Origin: Saccharomycopsis fibuligera x Saccharomycopsis cf. fibuligera
Lineage: Eukaryota; Ascomycota; Saccharomycetes; Ascoideales; Saccharomycopsidaceae
Length of the DNA: 64,000 nt
NCBI GenBank assembly: GCA_001936135.1
Contig: CP012820.1
Coordinates: forward strand, 992,001 to 1,056,000
Reading direction: 5' to 3'
This document shows, piece by piece, positions 43,801 to 51,142 of the stretch. Numbering within the stretch: position 1 is the stretch's first letter; the number at the start of each line of letters is the position of its first letter. The notes beneath the pieces were generated by a model. It saw only the letters and a program-made list of their open reading frames with translations, had not been told where the DNA came from and did not search any database. The translations under genes were made by a program, and so were the position numbers.

Positions 43801-44536
43801 CTCGGTCCATATGGACAGGAGTCACCCACCTTGAAGTTTCTTGATGCAATATGCTTTTACTATTGCTGGCTGGCTTATCTTCAATATATTTGGAAAAATT
43901 CCGTAGCACTCGATCAGCACCATATATCAAGCAATCCACATCATTACTCATTACATAATCAACCACACCCAAATGTTGCAAGTATGCACAATCTGCTTCT
44001 GCTTCTGCTGGACTCACCATATAGCTTATGTTCCAAATGCGCAAATGATGCTTTATTTCCTGAATAATTTCTGTAAACTCTGAAGTATTGTAATTTCCAA
44101 GAATATTTATGCCAGTGAGCAGATCGCTGATATCAATCTCTGGACTAGTGTTGAGTTTCCTTATTACCGCTTTATACTTCTCCATGTAATCCTCATCCAT
44201 TCCCATAAATTGTTCATATCTGTCTCTATTCTCATTGGCGAAATTTCGTTTGAATACAGGTTTATGTTTCCCATCAAGAATCACAACAAACGATATATTT
44301 AATTTCAATAAGTATTTAATCCGGCTATTGAATGCCGCCACACAATGAGCCACATAGCTGCTGTTAGCATTTTGAATTCCACTGCTGGACAAAATTTCAA
44401 ATATCCATCCGTACCCATCAATAGCCACTCGAATGGGTCTGCCGTGCAGTTTGAGAAAACTGGTTGCAATGATATCAAACGGAACTCGCTCCAGGAACCC
44501 TTCGGAGATGAGCTCCCACAAGCCCGTAACGCCCAT
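40838..44536 (-). CDS. YEN1: Yen1/GEN1-type Holliday junction resolvase (XPG/Rad2 nuclease)
   Basis: 1232 residues. The XPG-N region begins MGVTGLWELISEGFLERVPF, with catalytic Asp40 (RVAIDGYGWIFE). The XPG-I region has SPAEAEADCAYLQHLG and SNDVDCLIYGADRVL, giving the acidic metal-binding set. The helix-hairpin-helix area follows (LLNGSDYSGGIKNMGSKRA). The family resolves Holliday junctions late in mitosis and is regulated by phosphorylation. The second half is long, acidic and Ser-rich, with an Asp-Lys-Glu repeat near residue 675. That half is poorly conserved, so the orthology call rests on the N-terminal 300 or so residues. Exo1, Rad2 and Fen1 have different N-terminal texts. Confidence 0.85.
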   Translation of the reverse strand: MGVTGLWELISEGFLERVPFDIIATSFLKLHGRPIRVAIDGYGWIFEILSSSGIQNANSSYVAHCVAAFNSRIKYLLKLNISFVVILDGKHKPVFKRNFANENRDRYEQFMGMDEDYMEKYKAVIRKLNTSPEIDISDLLTGINILGNYNTSEFTEIIQEIKHHLRIWNISYMVSPAEAEADCAYLQHLGVVDYVMSNDVDCLIYGADRVLRNFSKYIEDKPASNSKSILHQETSRWVTPVHMDRVERVTGFNRWRMLLFALLNGSDYSGGIKNMGSKRAAAVALMGSPKMKLFADASNKKKKSKNDVVELKDADVPDFAMILKDIYLSENVYSTNYRLTQLADFKIRLKHHLTNYSYKFFERNLSKTTFVENDKLAGFPPDYIILLFFYPMVNKINIFSFLDGMTNFAETGQKYITNDIEPSMLDLDRVHQAIGTKSNDTDIGVRIKKVRIRRVSGVNDQYDYITCDNVYTMKPVSRKWKLESLHYRIGKYEEPTPSLSWEKKFKYPDFEAMLTNALNGRNAVTNGTNNQPLNNKNSRDWLVKELDQCYLVYFLAQNQQEMDPDQKKEIYIDRIKSISYPIKRRNLKYCESNSIQHRVDLVRVSYHKNQLFNRIIPKSFSRVNSAASVDGVFEDHYIAISSESESGVSTDDEESKENDDERDDAEDEEDKEDKEDKEDKEDKEDEEEAEKQNKQKLAKQSRKKRDAHLISCWIPREIINYYVPNVLKEFEIQEQIKEKKKAASAAEREEKKKSKPIKRSRSYTTQKTKLDTFGFLHSSSKEKNLTESGVNERLSRTVNTANINGRSLQMKNSKKTMGMATITDFFKPRGKSPARVVAPSVSAKSPHKVPSESVSQRPATATSSSTIGVNRVDGSSSKVIRITDEDTTMGITESTIEFIEQPTVVAEANDVNQYSKNINADDNKNADSKNSAGMDKNQDDQDEEDRLERILDTVDSPFGMSFGQSSLNNGSSNNLLDKLDTFFYEHNESDSEFDVSIGAIARKDKGNADDADDGGGDKNPILVRSISLSEDFETTQHTKKPEDKRENCNDGALKSSTKTQCAFSSIGKHKVQPDKPKSNDKQMKPRNGNGPAVRRAESLQELGWSDNEFTDEGFSSDMAEFEELMERISPTKKVALQSTPADTLTSKTPTKIRVVDLTQEECLTPLRSAKKTTKAKSERESSKREAQPLLLLGSSWSKPHYVRKIDFSEKLLKKDNLAILDKLLDINTSDSE
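42478..42540. repeat. 9-bp tandem repeat in YEN1 coding region
   Basis: About six copies of TCTTCTTTG-type units (coding strand GAAGACAAA) encode repeated Glu-Asp-Lys. The copies are nearly identical at DNA level, so the expansion is recent and probably length-variable. Confidence 0.85.
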
Positions 44537-44944
44537 TATAAGTTGACAATATGGAAACTAATTTGAAACTTTGTTCACCACTGTTGGATTGTGGATGCAG
44601 GGGCTAGTTATATTTCGTTAGAGCTAAAGCAGTATTTCGATTACACTGAATAATACCCTTCGCTATACACTGTTCAAAGTTTACCTTTCATGGATTAAGA
44701 TTGTATTTTTGTTACCTGCACTTTTGATTAAACGAAAAGAATTGAAAACAATTGTTTTTCTGTAAACTAACGTTTACAATAACAAGTATTGTTTCACTTG
44801 TAAGAACCCCCACTAATACAGCCCAGTCTGATGCACTTATTATTCTAAGAAAAAGGACTGGTTTTTGTTGATGAAAAATACCATCATAGTTAAAAACACC
44901 GACATATATTCTTCTTGTATGTGCAACAAGAAAAAGAAAAATGG
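44537..44944. other. YEN1 upstream region
   Basis: 408 bp between the YEN1 start and the 3' end of tRNA-Ser. AT-rich with no recognised element. Confidence 0.4.
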
Positions 44945-45045
44945 CGTTACAGACAGGATTCGAACCTGCGCACGGAAACCGCAATGCCTATCAGCTTGGT
45001 TAAAACCATAGCAGGGCATCGCCTTAACCACTCGGCCACTGTAAC
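44945..45045 (-). tRNA. tS(GCU): tRNA-Ser(GCU) with a 19-nt intron
   Basis: The minus strand reads GTTACAGTGGCCGAGTGGTT at the 5' end and pairs with CTGTAAC at the 3' end, with discriminator G. The anticodon arm is ATGCC-CTGCTA(intron)A-GGCAT, giving GCU. A 19-nt intron sits one base 3' of the anticodon. A long variable arm (GCGGTTTCCGTGC) identifies a class II Ser tRNA. The B box is GGTTCGAATCC. It decodes AGC/AGU. It is not the CTG-decoding Ser tRNA of this clade. Confidence 0.94.
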
Positions 45046-46985
45046 TAATTCAGTGCTTTGATGAAAATATGTTATTGATATTGTTTTCATTCCTGATTAG
45101 GCTAGTTTCACAATGGAACATTTTTCAATTAAATGCCCTGTGACACAAGCCTTATGGAATAAACCACCCATAAATAAAGAATTGTGCTGGGTAAGCCACA
45201 TCATCCATTCTAGTAAAACAAGTTAATTAATCCAGATCGACAGCTACCTGATTTTTCGGAAGAAGTACTCTCGCCTACGGCACGACAAGGATCTCAGTTG
45301 GAAAACCGTTCCGATTTCTAGTCTTGTTTACTACATCACAGCGCTAATGAATTAGATAACACCTTTATCTTAGTGAGTGAAAGATGGTATTGAAGTGAGC
45401 CCCTTTCTTCTTGCCTGTCGATATCAACAACAAAACATACTAAAAAAAAAATAACCATCAAAACCATATCTCCTCTAGATCTATCTCCACTCCGATAAAA
45501 CTATTAAATTGACAATAATAACGGGGTTTTGGCCTATATAAGCTCGATATGCCTTTTTAACCATTCAATTTCACTATTGAAGACTTCCAAGTAGTGCTAT
45601 AGGAATATCATAATTATAAAACCACAGCGTTTGTCGTAGTATATTGACATGGTGCCATCAGTCGATGAGCTGGAACACAGTTGTTAAAAAAAATTCGATC
45701 CTCAAACTGTTTGTTTCTTTTAAGGCAATCTTTACGGATTCTGTTCTGCAAAAAGCTAGTTATTTTTTCCTTTTTTTTAAAGTTGTTCAGTTTTAAACAC
45801 AATCAAATCACAAAGTATCTTGTGGATTATGCACATTATTTTTGACTGGATTATCTAAATGCACGAAACTGAGAATGTTGGCTATGGTAATACTTCTCTC
45901 TATACGATTACTATAAAAGAAACTATTCCAACTTTATCCTATCTTATTAACTATTATTGGGTATGCATTATAGAAAGAACATGAATTACTAAAGAACATG
46001 AATTACTAAAGAACTTGTTTTGTAATTTTTTTTTTTTTTTTAATGATAGTTGACCCTAAGCAACTACAATGGACACTGAAGCTTTCACTTGTCTCAACCT
46101 ATATTCTCCAACCCACATATTTACTGTTTTTTGCCCCTGGTTATTCATGTCGACTATGCATCCCGTGAAGTTCGCCCCTAAAAATTCAACGCTTTATGAT
46201 ATTGTCGTTTGTTCTGGTTTAATTGTGTATTTCAAAGCCATAAAAATTTTGTGACTTACTTTTATACTGCTACAACGCCTTTAGATGTTTGAGATAAAAT
46301 ATCTTCTTCTGTGATATTTGTTTCTTGCGAACAAGAAAAGTAAACAGGTGGGTTCCATCCTTAGAATATTCAAAAGGCATTTTAAAATATCTGTGTTTTA
46401 CAAATAATTGAAAACTGAATTTATTGTCATTTAGTGCATCTACGGTAGATGATGTTTGTGACCACATTTTTTAAACAACTTGTAGTTCCGGAATCATGAC
46501 TAAAATTATGATAACAGTATGGTTAAAGAGAATAAAAACATAAGGCCCTTTTTTAAAAAAAAAGATTTCCAACTTTCAGTTCATATATTTGCTTGTTTGT
46601 TTTATCAATTGATTATCTCTTAAAAAATATAGACTGCTGAAAACGACTATGTTTTACTTGAGGCTGCAGACACGCACTATTTTGAATCAAACGTTTATCT
46701 TCAGTTGTTCTATTTACAATTTATCAATTACAATCTGCGATCAATTTTCGCTAACATGGTTAGCTTGATTTGTGCGGCTTAACATAGCGCGTACATACAA
46801 ACGGAACAAGAAAAACAAAAAATATCGGAAACTGCATTTCTTTCAATCATCTTCCACCAATTACTCATCATACTTGAATGACATAGATTGTGTAAAATAT
46901 AGATAACATTGACTAGTTTTTTTAAATCACCTGTCCTGTATCAATAGCAAATCCGTTTATATCTTAAAAGTATAGAATCTAAATA
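45046..46985. other. 1.9-kb stretch upstream of the AlaX gene without a supported gene
   Basis: It contains a TATA-like CCTATATAAGC at about 45533. Two perfect 17-bp direct repeats (AAAGAACATGAATTACT) lie at 45974-46007. ATG-started short frames lie at 46069-46254 (+, 61 codons) and 46270-46467 (-, 65 codons). The minus-strand frame (starting MWSQTSSTVDALNDNKFS) has a balanced composition, but I recognise no family. Because it follows a tRNA gene, an old element insertion is conceivable, but I see no LTR ends. Confidence 0.4.
45974..46007. repeat. Two perfect 17-bp direct repeats
   Basis: AAAGAACATGAATTACT occurs twice head to tail and is followed by a third partial start (AAAGAACTTG). Confidence 0.85.
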
Positions 46986-48356
46986 ATGACTACGGTTACT
47001 TCACAATTCACATCTACCGTTGTTGGTGCCTTGGCTTGTCAAAGAGACTCTTATCTCAAAACACTCAAGACCATAGTCGTCAACTGCACCGAAAAAACTC
47101 CAGAAGCTCCAAAAATCAAAAGCAAATCCAAATCCAAAAAAGCCCCAGTTGAAAACATGGAGAAATTGTCACTTGAAGAGCAAAAGTACTATGAAATTGA
47201 GTTCGATGACACTGTTTTATTTCCAGAAGGTGGTGGCCAGCCATCTGATGTTGGTCTTATCAAAGATGAAAACAGCGGCAAAGAGGTTCCAGTCTCATTT
47301 GTGAGAAGGGATGGTCTATTGGCAAAACATAAAACCACTGAACCTTTACCAATTGGTACACCTGTCTCCTTAGCCGTCAATTGGTCAAAGAGATTTGATT
47401 ATATGCAGCAACACACTGGTCAACATTTACTTTCAGCCATACTCGACAATTACAATTTGCCTACTTTATCGTGGAAGATGGGTTCTGGTGAAAACCCATC
47501 AGATTTGATCAACTATTTGGAAGTTCCTAGAAAGCTATCCAATGAAGAACTTATGCGAATAAATGAAGAAGTGAATTCCAAAATCCTTGAAAATATAAGC
47601 ATTTTCGTTGAAGTACCTAACGATCCGAAGCTTCACGAAACTCACAAAATCCCTAAAGACTACGATCTTTCCAAAGGTGTGTTGAGAGTTATTCATATAG
47701 GAAATTTAGATGCCAACACATGCTGCGGTACTCATTTAAATTCTACTGGACAGATCAGCACTATTACATTATTGCATCAAACCAGTGTCAGAGGTTCAAA
47801 CTCAAGATTGCACTTTTTGTGTGGTAATAGGGTCAACAAGTATTTGAAAGCATCACATTTGATATTGAAAAACCTTTCAAACACATTGAGCTGCCATTTT
47901 GAGGATATAAACGAAAAAGTTGACTTGTTGAATACTCAATTGAGCAAAGCAAATAGGAACGTCAAGGGTTTATTAGAGGAAGTTGCAGATAACAAAGTTA
48001 GTGAATTAATCAGTAAACTCGAAAATGATAATGACTCTTCCGCTACAATATTTCAATATTTTAAGGACAAGGGATTAGATTATAGTACTCTTTTGTTTTC
48101 GAAAGTGAGCAGCCATTACAATAAAGATATAAAATGTTTGAAGAAAAGCGTTGTTTTGCTTACGGGCGACACCAAAGAACAAGGTTCATTAATGATTTTT
48201 GGCGGTGATCTGACGAAAGTGCAAGAGATTGCAAATGAATTGAAGGCTAGGATTAAAAACTTAAAAGGCGGAGGAAAAGATAAATGGCAGGGAAAGATTT
48301 CTGGTTTTGAAAAAGGTGAAATTGAAGCTGTCAAGGCCTTATTTGAAAGCACTTGA
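46986..48356 (+). CDS. AlaX-type alanyl-tRNA editing protein (YNL040W/AARSD1-like)
   Basis: 456 residues related to the editing half of alanyl-tRNA synthetase, without a catalytic synthetase core. Zinc and catalytic motifs are HTGQH (His143, His147) and CCGTH (Cys246, His250). The N-terminal beta-barrel motif is LFPEGGGQPSDVG (residues 78-90). Members hydrolyse Ser- (or Gly-) mischarged tRNA-Ala in trans. Length and layout resemble S. cerevisiae YNL040W and animal AARSD1. The C-terminal part (about 285-456) has a helical, coiled segment followed by a Gly-rich region like the C-Ala domain. It is followed in tandem by RRG7. Confidence 0.9.
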   Translation: MTTVTSQFTSTVVGALACQRDSYLKTLKTIVVNCTEKTPEAPKIKSKSKSKKAPVENMEKLSLEEQKYYEIEFDDTVLFPEGGGQPSDVGLIKDENSGKEVPVSFVRRDGLLAKHKTTEPLPIGTPVSLAVNWSKRFDYMQQHTGQHLLSAILDNYNLPTLSWKMGSGENPSDLINYLEVPRKLSNEELMRINEEVNSKILENISIFVEVPNDPKLHETHKIPKDYDLSKGVLRVIHIGNLDANTCCGTHLNSTGQISTITLLHQTSVRGSNSRLHFLCGNRVNKYLKASHLILKNLSNTLSCHFEDINEKVDLLNTQLSKANRNVKGLLEEVADNKVSELISKLENDNDSSATIFQYFKDKGLDYSTLLFSKVSSHYNKDIKCLKKSVVLLTGDTKEQGSLMIFGGDLTKVQEIANELKARIKNLKGGGKDKWQGKISGFEKGEIEAVKALFEST

Positions 48357-48840
48357 GTTACCTAATAAGTCAGAATTAGTTATTTTTGCAAAGTAGTGGG
48401 AAACACCTTTTTTTTCTCTCGTTATTCAATTTGAAAAGCTGTTCATATAGACTTGAATGTTAAATTGATAAAAACTTGGATGAAAATTTTCTTTCATTGA
48501 GTGCACACAGCACATAGTGTATATCCAGTTCAGTAAGTAATGTAGTACAGTCGATACTTAAGAAACTACTCCAATATGGAAGTACCAAGAAAGCTTACAG
48601 GGTATTGTAAGCAAACCTTTATATTATTAAAAAGCATGTCATTTTTTTCAAAAGTTGTTTTTGTAGCTCTATGAGCCAAAACAAGGTGCTGCTTTGCTTC
48701 GCCATACCGCTCATCATTTTTTGTATAAACGGTTTCCCGTGATTCCAAAATTTCAATGCGCGATACTCGATTGAAAAATCCGGTGATGAGTTCTTGTCTT
48801 GGAGGAAGCCTTTTCTACAGCTTTTTTAAATCGAGATAAC
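48357..48840. other. Intergenic region AlaX-RRG7 with possible antisense gene relic
   Basis: On the minus strand, two abutting frames read like parts of one protein. The first starts at an ATG at 48842 (MLSRFKKAVEKASSKTRTHH, stop about 48753). The second is one base out of phase and ends at 48566 (SRIEILESRETVYTKNDERY, then AKQHLVLAHRATKTTFEKND). The second frame has no ATG of its own upstream. See findings. Confidence 0.4.
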
Positions 48841-49623
48841 ATGAACATCATAACCATACGACAGTCTCCAAAATTGGTCAAGGGCCTTTTTAAAGCCCAA
48901 ACAAAAATTCCCCAGTTACGCAACTATTCTAATGCATTATATAATGATATCAAATCCTACTTATCGTGGGCTAAGCTGAACAATGTGTCCGTGAAATCAA
49001 CAGTGTTTAGAGGAACCTACTATGAAATGCAGACTAAACAAGCGCTACAGGATATTTTTAATATAAGGCCTGAGAGTATTAAATTGACTGGTGGATCTTA
49101 CGATCAAGGAGTAGACATGTTGGCAAAATGGAATCTTCAGCAATACATCCCTCGCAATAGCGAATCTATTGCTACTACTACTCAGCTACCCAAAAGAGTA
49201 AAGCCTTTGATACAAAGACGCATGCCTGACACAGAAAAAGACCTTGAAGTTGATTTGTTAGTTCAATGTAAAACAACTAGCAGAAAGATACCCAGTAAAT
49301 TGCTTAGAGAAGTCACAGGCTCATACAATAGTCATGTTAGTCCACGGAATCGCAGCACCTCGTTTATGATGCTTGTTTCAAACAGCACATTGACGGAGGA
49401 TGCATTAAAATTTTTCACTAGTACAGAAGTCCCGCTAATTTTTATCCAACTTGAGTTACCAACTGCAAGAATCGAGAAATCTAAAGACATTTACGAGTCT
49501 CAAAATTATGAAAATGGAATGCTTGTACTGTACTTCAGAAACCCTAAAGCCAAGATGTTATTGCACGGGTTGTCAGATTACGAGGATGTGAACATGAAAA
49601 TACTAAACCAAATTAAAACTTGA
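48841..49623 (+). CDS. RRG7: Rrg7-like mitochondrial protein with PD-(D/E)XK nuclease fold
   Basis: 260 residues from the ATG at 48841. A 14-residue-longer start at 48799 is possible but less likely. The N terminus is Arg/Lys/Ser-rich without acids, as for mitochondrial import. STVFRGTYYEMQTKQALQ, TGGSYDQGVDMLAKW and VDLLVQCKTTSRKIPSKLLRE align by eye with S. cerevisiae Rrg7 (YOR305W), needed for respiratory growth. The Glu, Asp, Gln-x-Lys pattern is that of PD-(D/E)XK nucleases of the Mrr/Holliday-junction type. Nuclease activity is inferred from the fold only. It converges on AHA1, with a perfect hairpin sequence between the two stops. Confidence 0.87.
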   Translation: MNIITIRQSPKLVKGLFKAQTKIPQLRNYSNALYNDIKSYLSWAKLNNVSVKSTVFRGTYYEMQTKQALQDIFNIRPESIKLTGGSYDQGVDMLAKWNLQQYIPRNSESIATTTQLPKRVKPLIQRRMPDTEKDLEVDLLVQCKTTSRKIPSKLLREVTGSYNSHVSPRNRSTSFMMLVSNSTLTEDALKFFTSTEVPLIFIQLELPTARIEKSKDIYESQNYENGMLVLYFRNPKAKMLLHGLSDYEDVNMKILNQIKT

Positions 49624-49626
49624 TAC

Positions 49627-49662
49627 TAATTAACTCTTTAATTAACATAAAAGAGTTAATTA
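49627..49662. terminator. 13-bp perfect inverted repeat between convergent genes RRG7 and AHA1
   Basis: The arms TAATTAACTCTTT (49627-49639) and AAAGAGTTAATTA (49650-49662) are perfect complements with a 10-base loop. The repeat starts four bases after the RRG7 stop in a 116-bp gap between convergent genes, so both transcripts would carry the hairpin in their 3' UTRs. A 3'-end or RNA-stability role is inferred. Confidence 0.55.
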
Positions 49663-49739
49663 CAACTACAAACACAGTGTGGTTCAAATGAAATGTCATT
49701 AACAAAATTGTATCAGAGAAATTATATAAGTATAGCTAT

Positions 49740-50765
49740 TCAAAGTACAATACCAAAGCCAAAAGTAATTTTTATAGATTTGATATAGTATTCATTGAAA
49801 TTGTTTTCCACTTTTTCCTCCTCACCAATAGGAATACCAGTGAACAAAATCTCTGCTTTAGTTTCAGAATCTAATTCGTTTAATTTGATATCCAAGTTGG
49901 CAAAATGGCCGACTTTCCAGTCACGCAATCTCCACAACATGTTAAGTCTCTTGTTTTTCTCGAGTTTTAAGAATTTACCTTCTATATTACCATTGAACAA
50001 TTCATAAGTACCGCCTTCAGTTGGATTCAAGATTGGAGGAGCTCTCGTCCATGCTGCCACTCTGGCGTGGTCCAAGAAGGTTTCAAATATCTGATCAGCA
50101 GTGGTAATGAAGGACGTTTCAATGTGTAAGCTGGAAGTGTTGTATCTTGGTATACTTGATTCTGAAGAACTAGAAGCAGCTGTAGCTGACGCGGAAGTGT
50201 TTGCAATTGATGATTTGGTACTATTAGTTTGACTACCGACAGCAGGGCTTGGTGATGAGTTTTTCTGATTGGACAAAGTGTAGGCTGACTTAACTTGATC
50301 TTCTGGCAACTGAATATCATTTCCATGTGTAGTAATCAAGTCTTTACCAAACTGAACCAATTTTTTTCTCAACTTTGGTTCCAACTCTTTTCTAAATATT
50401 GACTTTATGTTTTCCGTCTTTGAGTTATCGTTAGCAATACTCAAATTGAATTGGAGCTCGTCTTCTTCAGTATCGTATGCTAATTCTGGGATGACAACAG
50501 ATCCACTAGTTTCGATGTTTTCATCAGCATCGGTAACAAATCCTTTGAAAGACAATACCAATTTCAAGTCAAACAAGGAAATGACTTTCCCTTTTCTTTG
50601 ACAGACTTCAACATCACCTTCAATGGACTTGACTTCAGTGATTTCAACTTGCTGGTCTTTAGTGATAGCAGACACACCGACCAAGTTTTCCTTGAAATAT
50701 TTCTTACTCCAGTCAATGCAGTTTTTGTCAACCCAGTGCCAGTTGTTTGGATTATTAACGACCAT
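49740..50765 (-). CDS. AHA1: Aha1, activator of Hsp90 ATPase
   Basis: 341 residues (S. cerevisiae 350). The N-terminal Aha1_N domain starts with the conserved NNPNNWHWVDKNCIDWSKKY and includes RKGKVISLFDLKL. A Ser/Ala-rich linker lies at about residues 175-205. The C-terminal START-like AHSA1 domain has ETSFITTADQIFETFLD, AAWTRAPP, TGIPIGEEEKV and the end IKITFGFGIVL. It binds Hsp90 across its middle and N-terminal domains and stimulates ATP hydrolysis. About 120 bp upstream is a GAA/TTC-like array resembling a heat-shock element, consistent with Hsf1 control. It is divergent from PAN2. Confidence 0.97.
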   Translation of the reverse strand: MVVNNPNNWHWVDKNCIDWSKKYFKENLVGVSAITKDQQVEITEVKSIEGDVEVCQRKGKVISLFDLKLVLSFKGFVTDADENIETSGSVVIPELAYDTEEDELQFNLSIANDNSKTENIKSIFRKELEPKLRKKLVQFGKDLITTHGNDIQLPEDQVKSAYTLSNQKNSSPSPAVGSQTNSTKSSIANTSASATAASSSSESSIPRYNTSSLHIETSFITTADQIFETFLDHARVAAWTRAPPILNPTEGGTYELFNGNIEGKFLKLEKNKRLNMLWRLRDWKVGHFANLDIKLNELDSETKAEILFTGIPIGEEEKVENNFNEYYIKSIKITFGFGIVL

Positions 50766-51142
50766 TGTGAAACGTGGTAATTATACTGTATAGTGAGATA
50801 ATTCTGATTATAATGAGGAGGATATCAGTTGAAGAAAGTAATCATTAGGAGTGCAAAAGGTTGGGTTTAAAAGTTGAGTTTTGTGGAAGACTCTAGAAGC
50901 TCTTCGGCGAGAGCAAGACATATTACTGCAGGAACCACATAATTACTAAATGAACTACAATAGTTTATACCAGTATAGCGGACTCACTTGCACCCTCGCT
51001 GCACCTGATCCACGCGTTTCTATCATCGCTGAAAATATACAAAATTAAACGCCAGAAGCCCGAAAGAACAGACTGACGCTGCCAAGCTCAAAGCAAGACG
51101 TTGATTTTCTGGCTCAAAGCAAGATATGTTAGCCAGTTTGCT
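50766..51142. promoter_or_regulatory. AHA1-PAN2 divergent promoter
   Basis: 377 bp. At 50886-50903, GAAgaCTCtaGAAgcTCT has GAA units at 10-bp spacing with imperfect TTC units between them. This is a degenerate heat-shock element suited to AHA1. I see no other feature. Confidence 0.45.

Noticed and set aside
45533-45690. TATA box followed by a short ATG frame resembling an LTR promoter
   Set aside because: No TG...CA termini, no paired direct repeats and no retrotransposon coding remnants were found.
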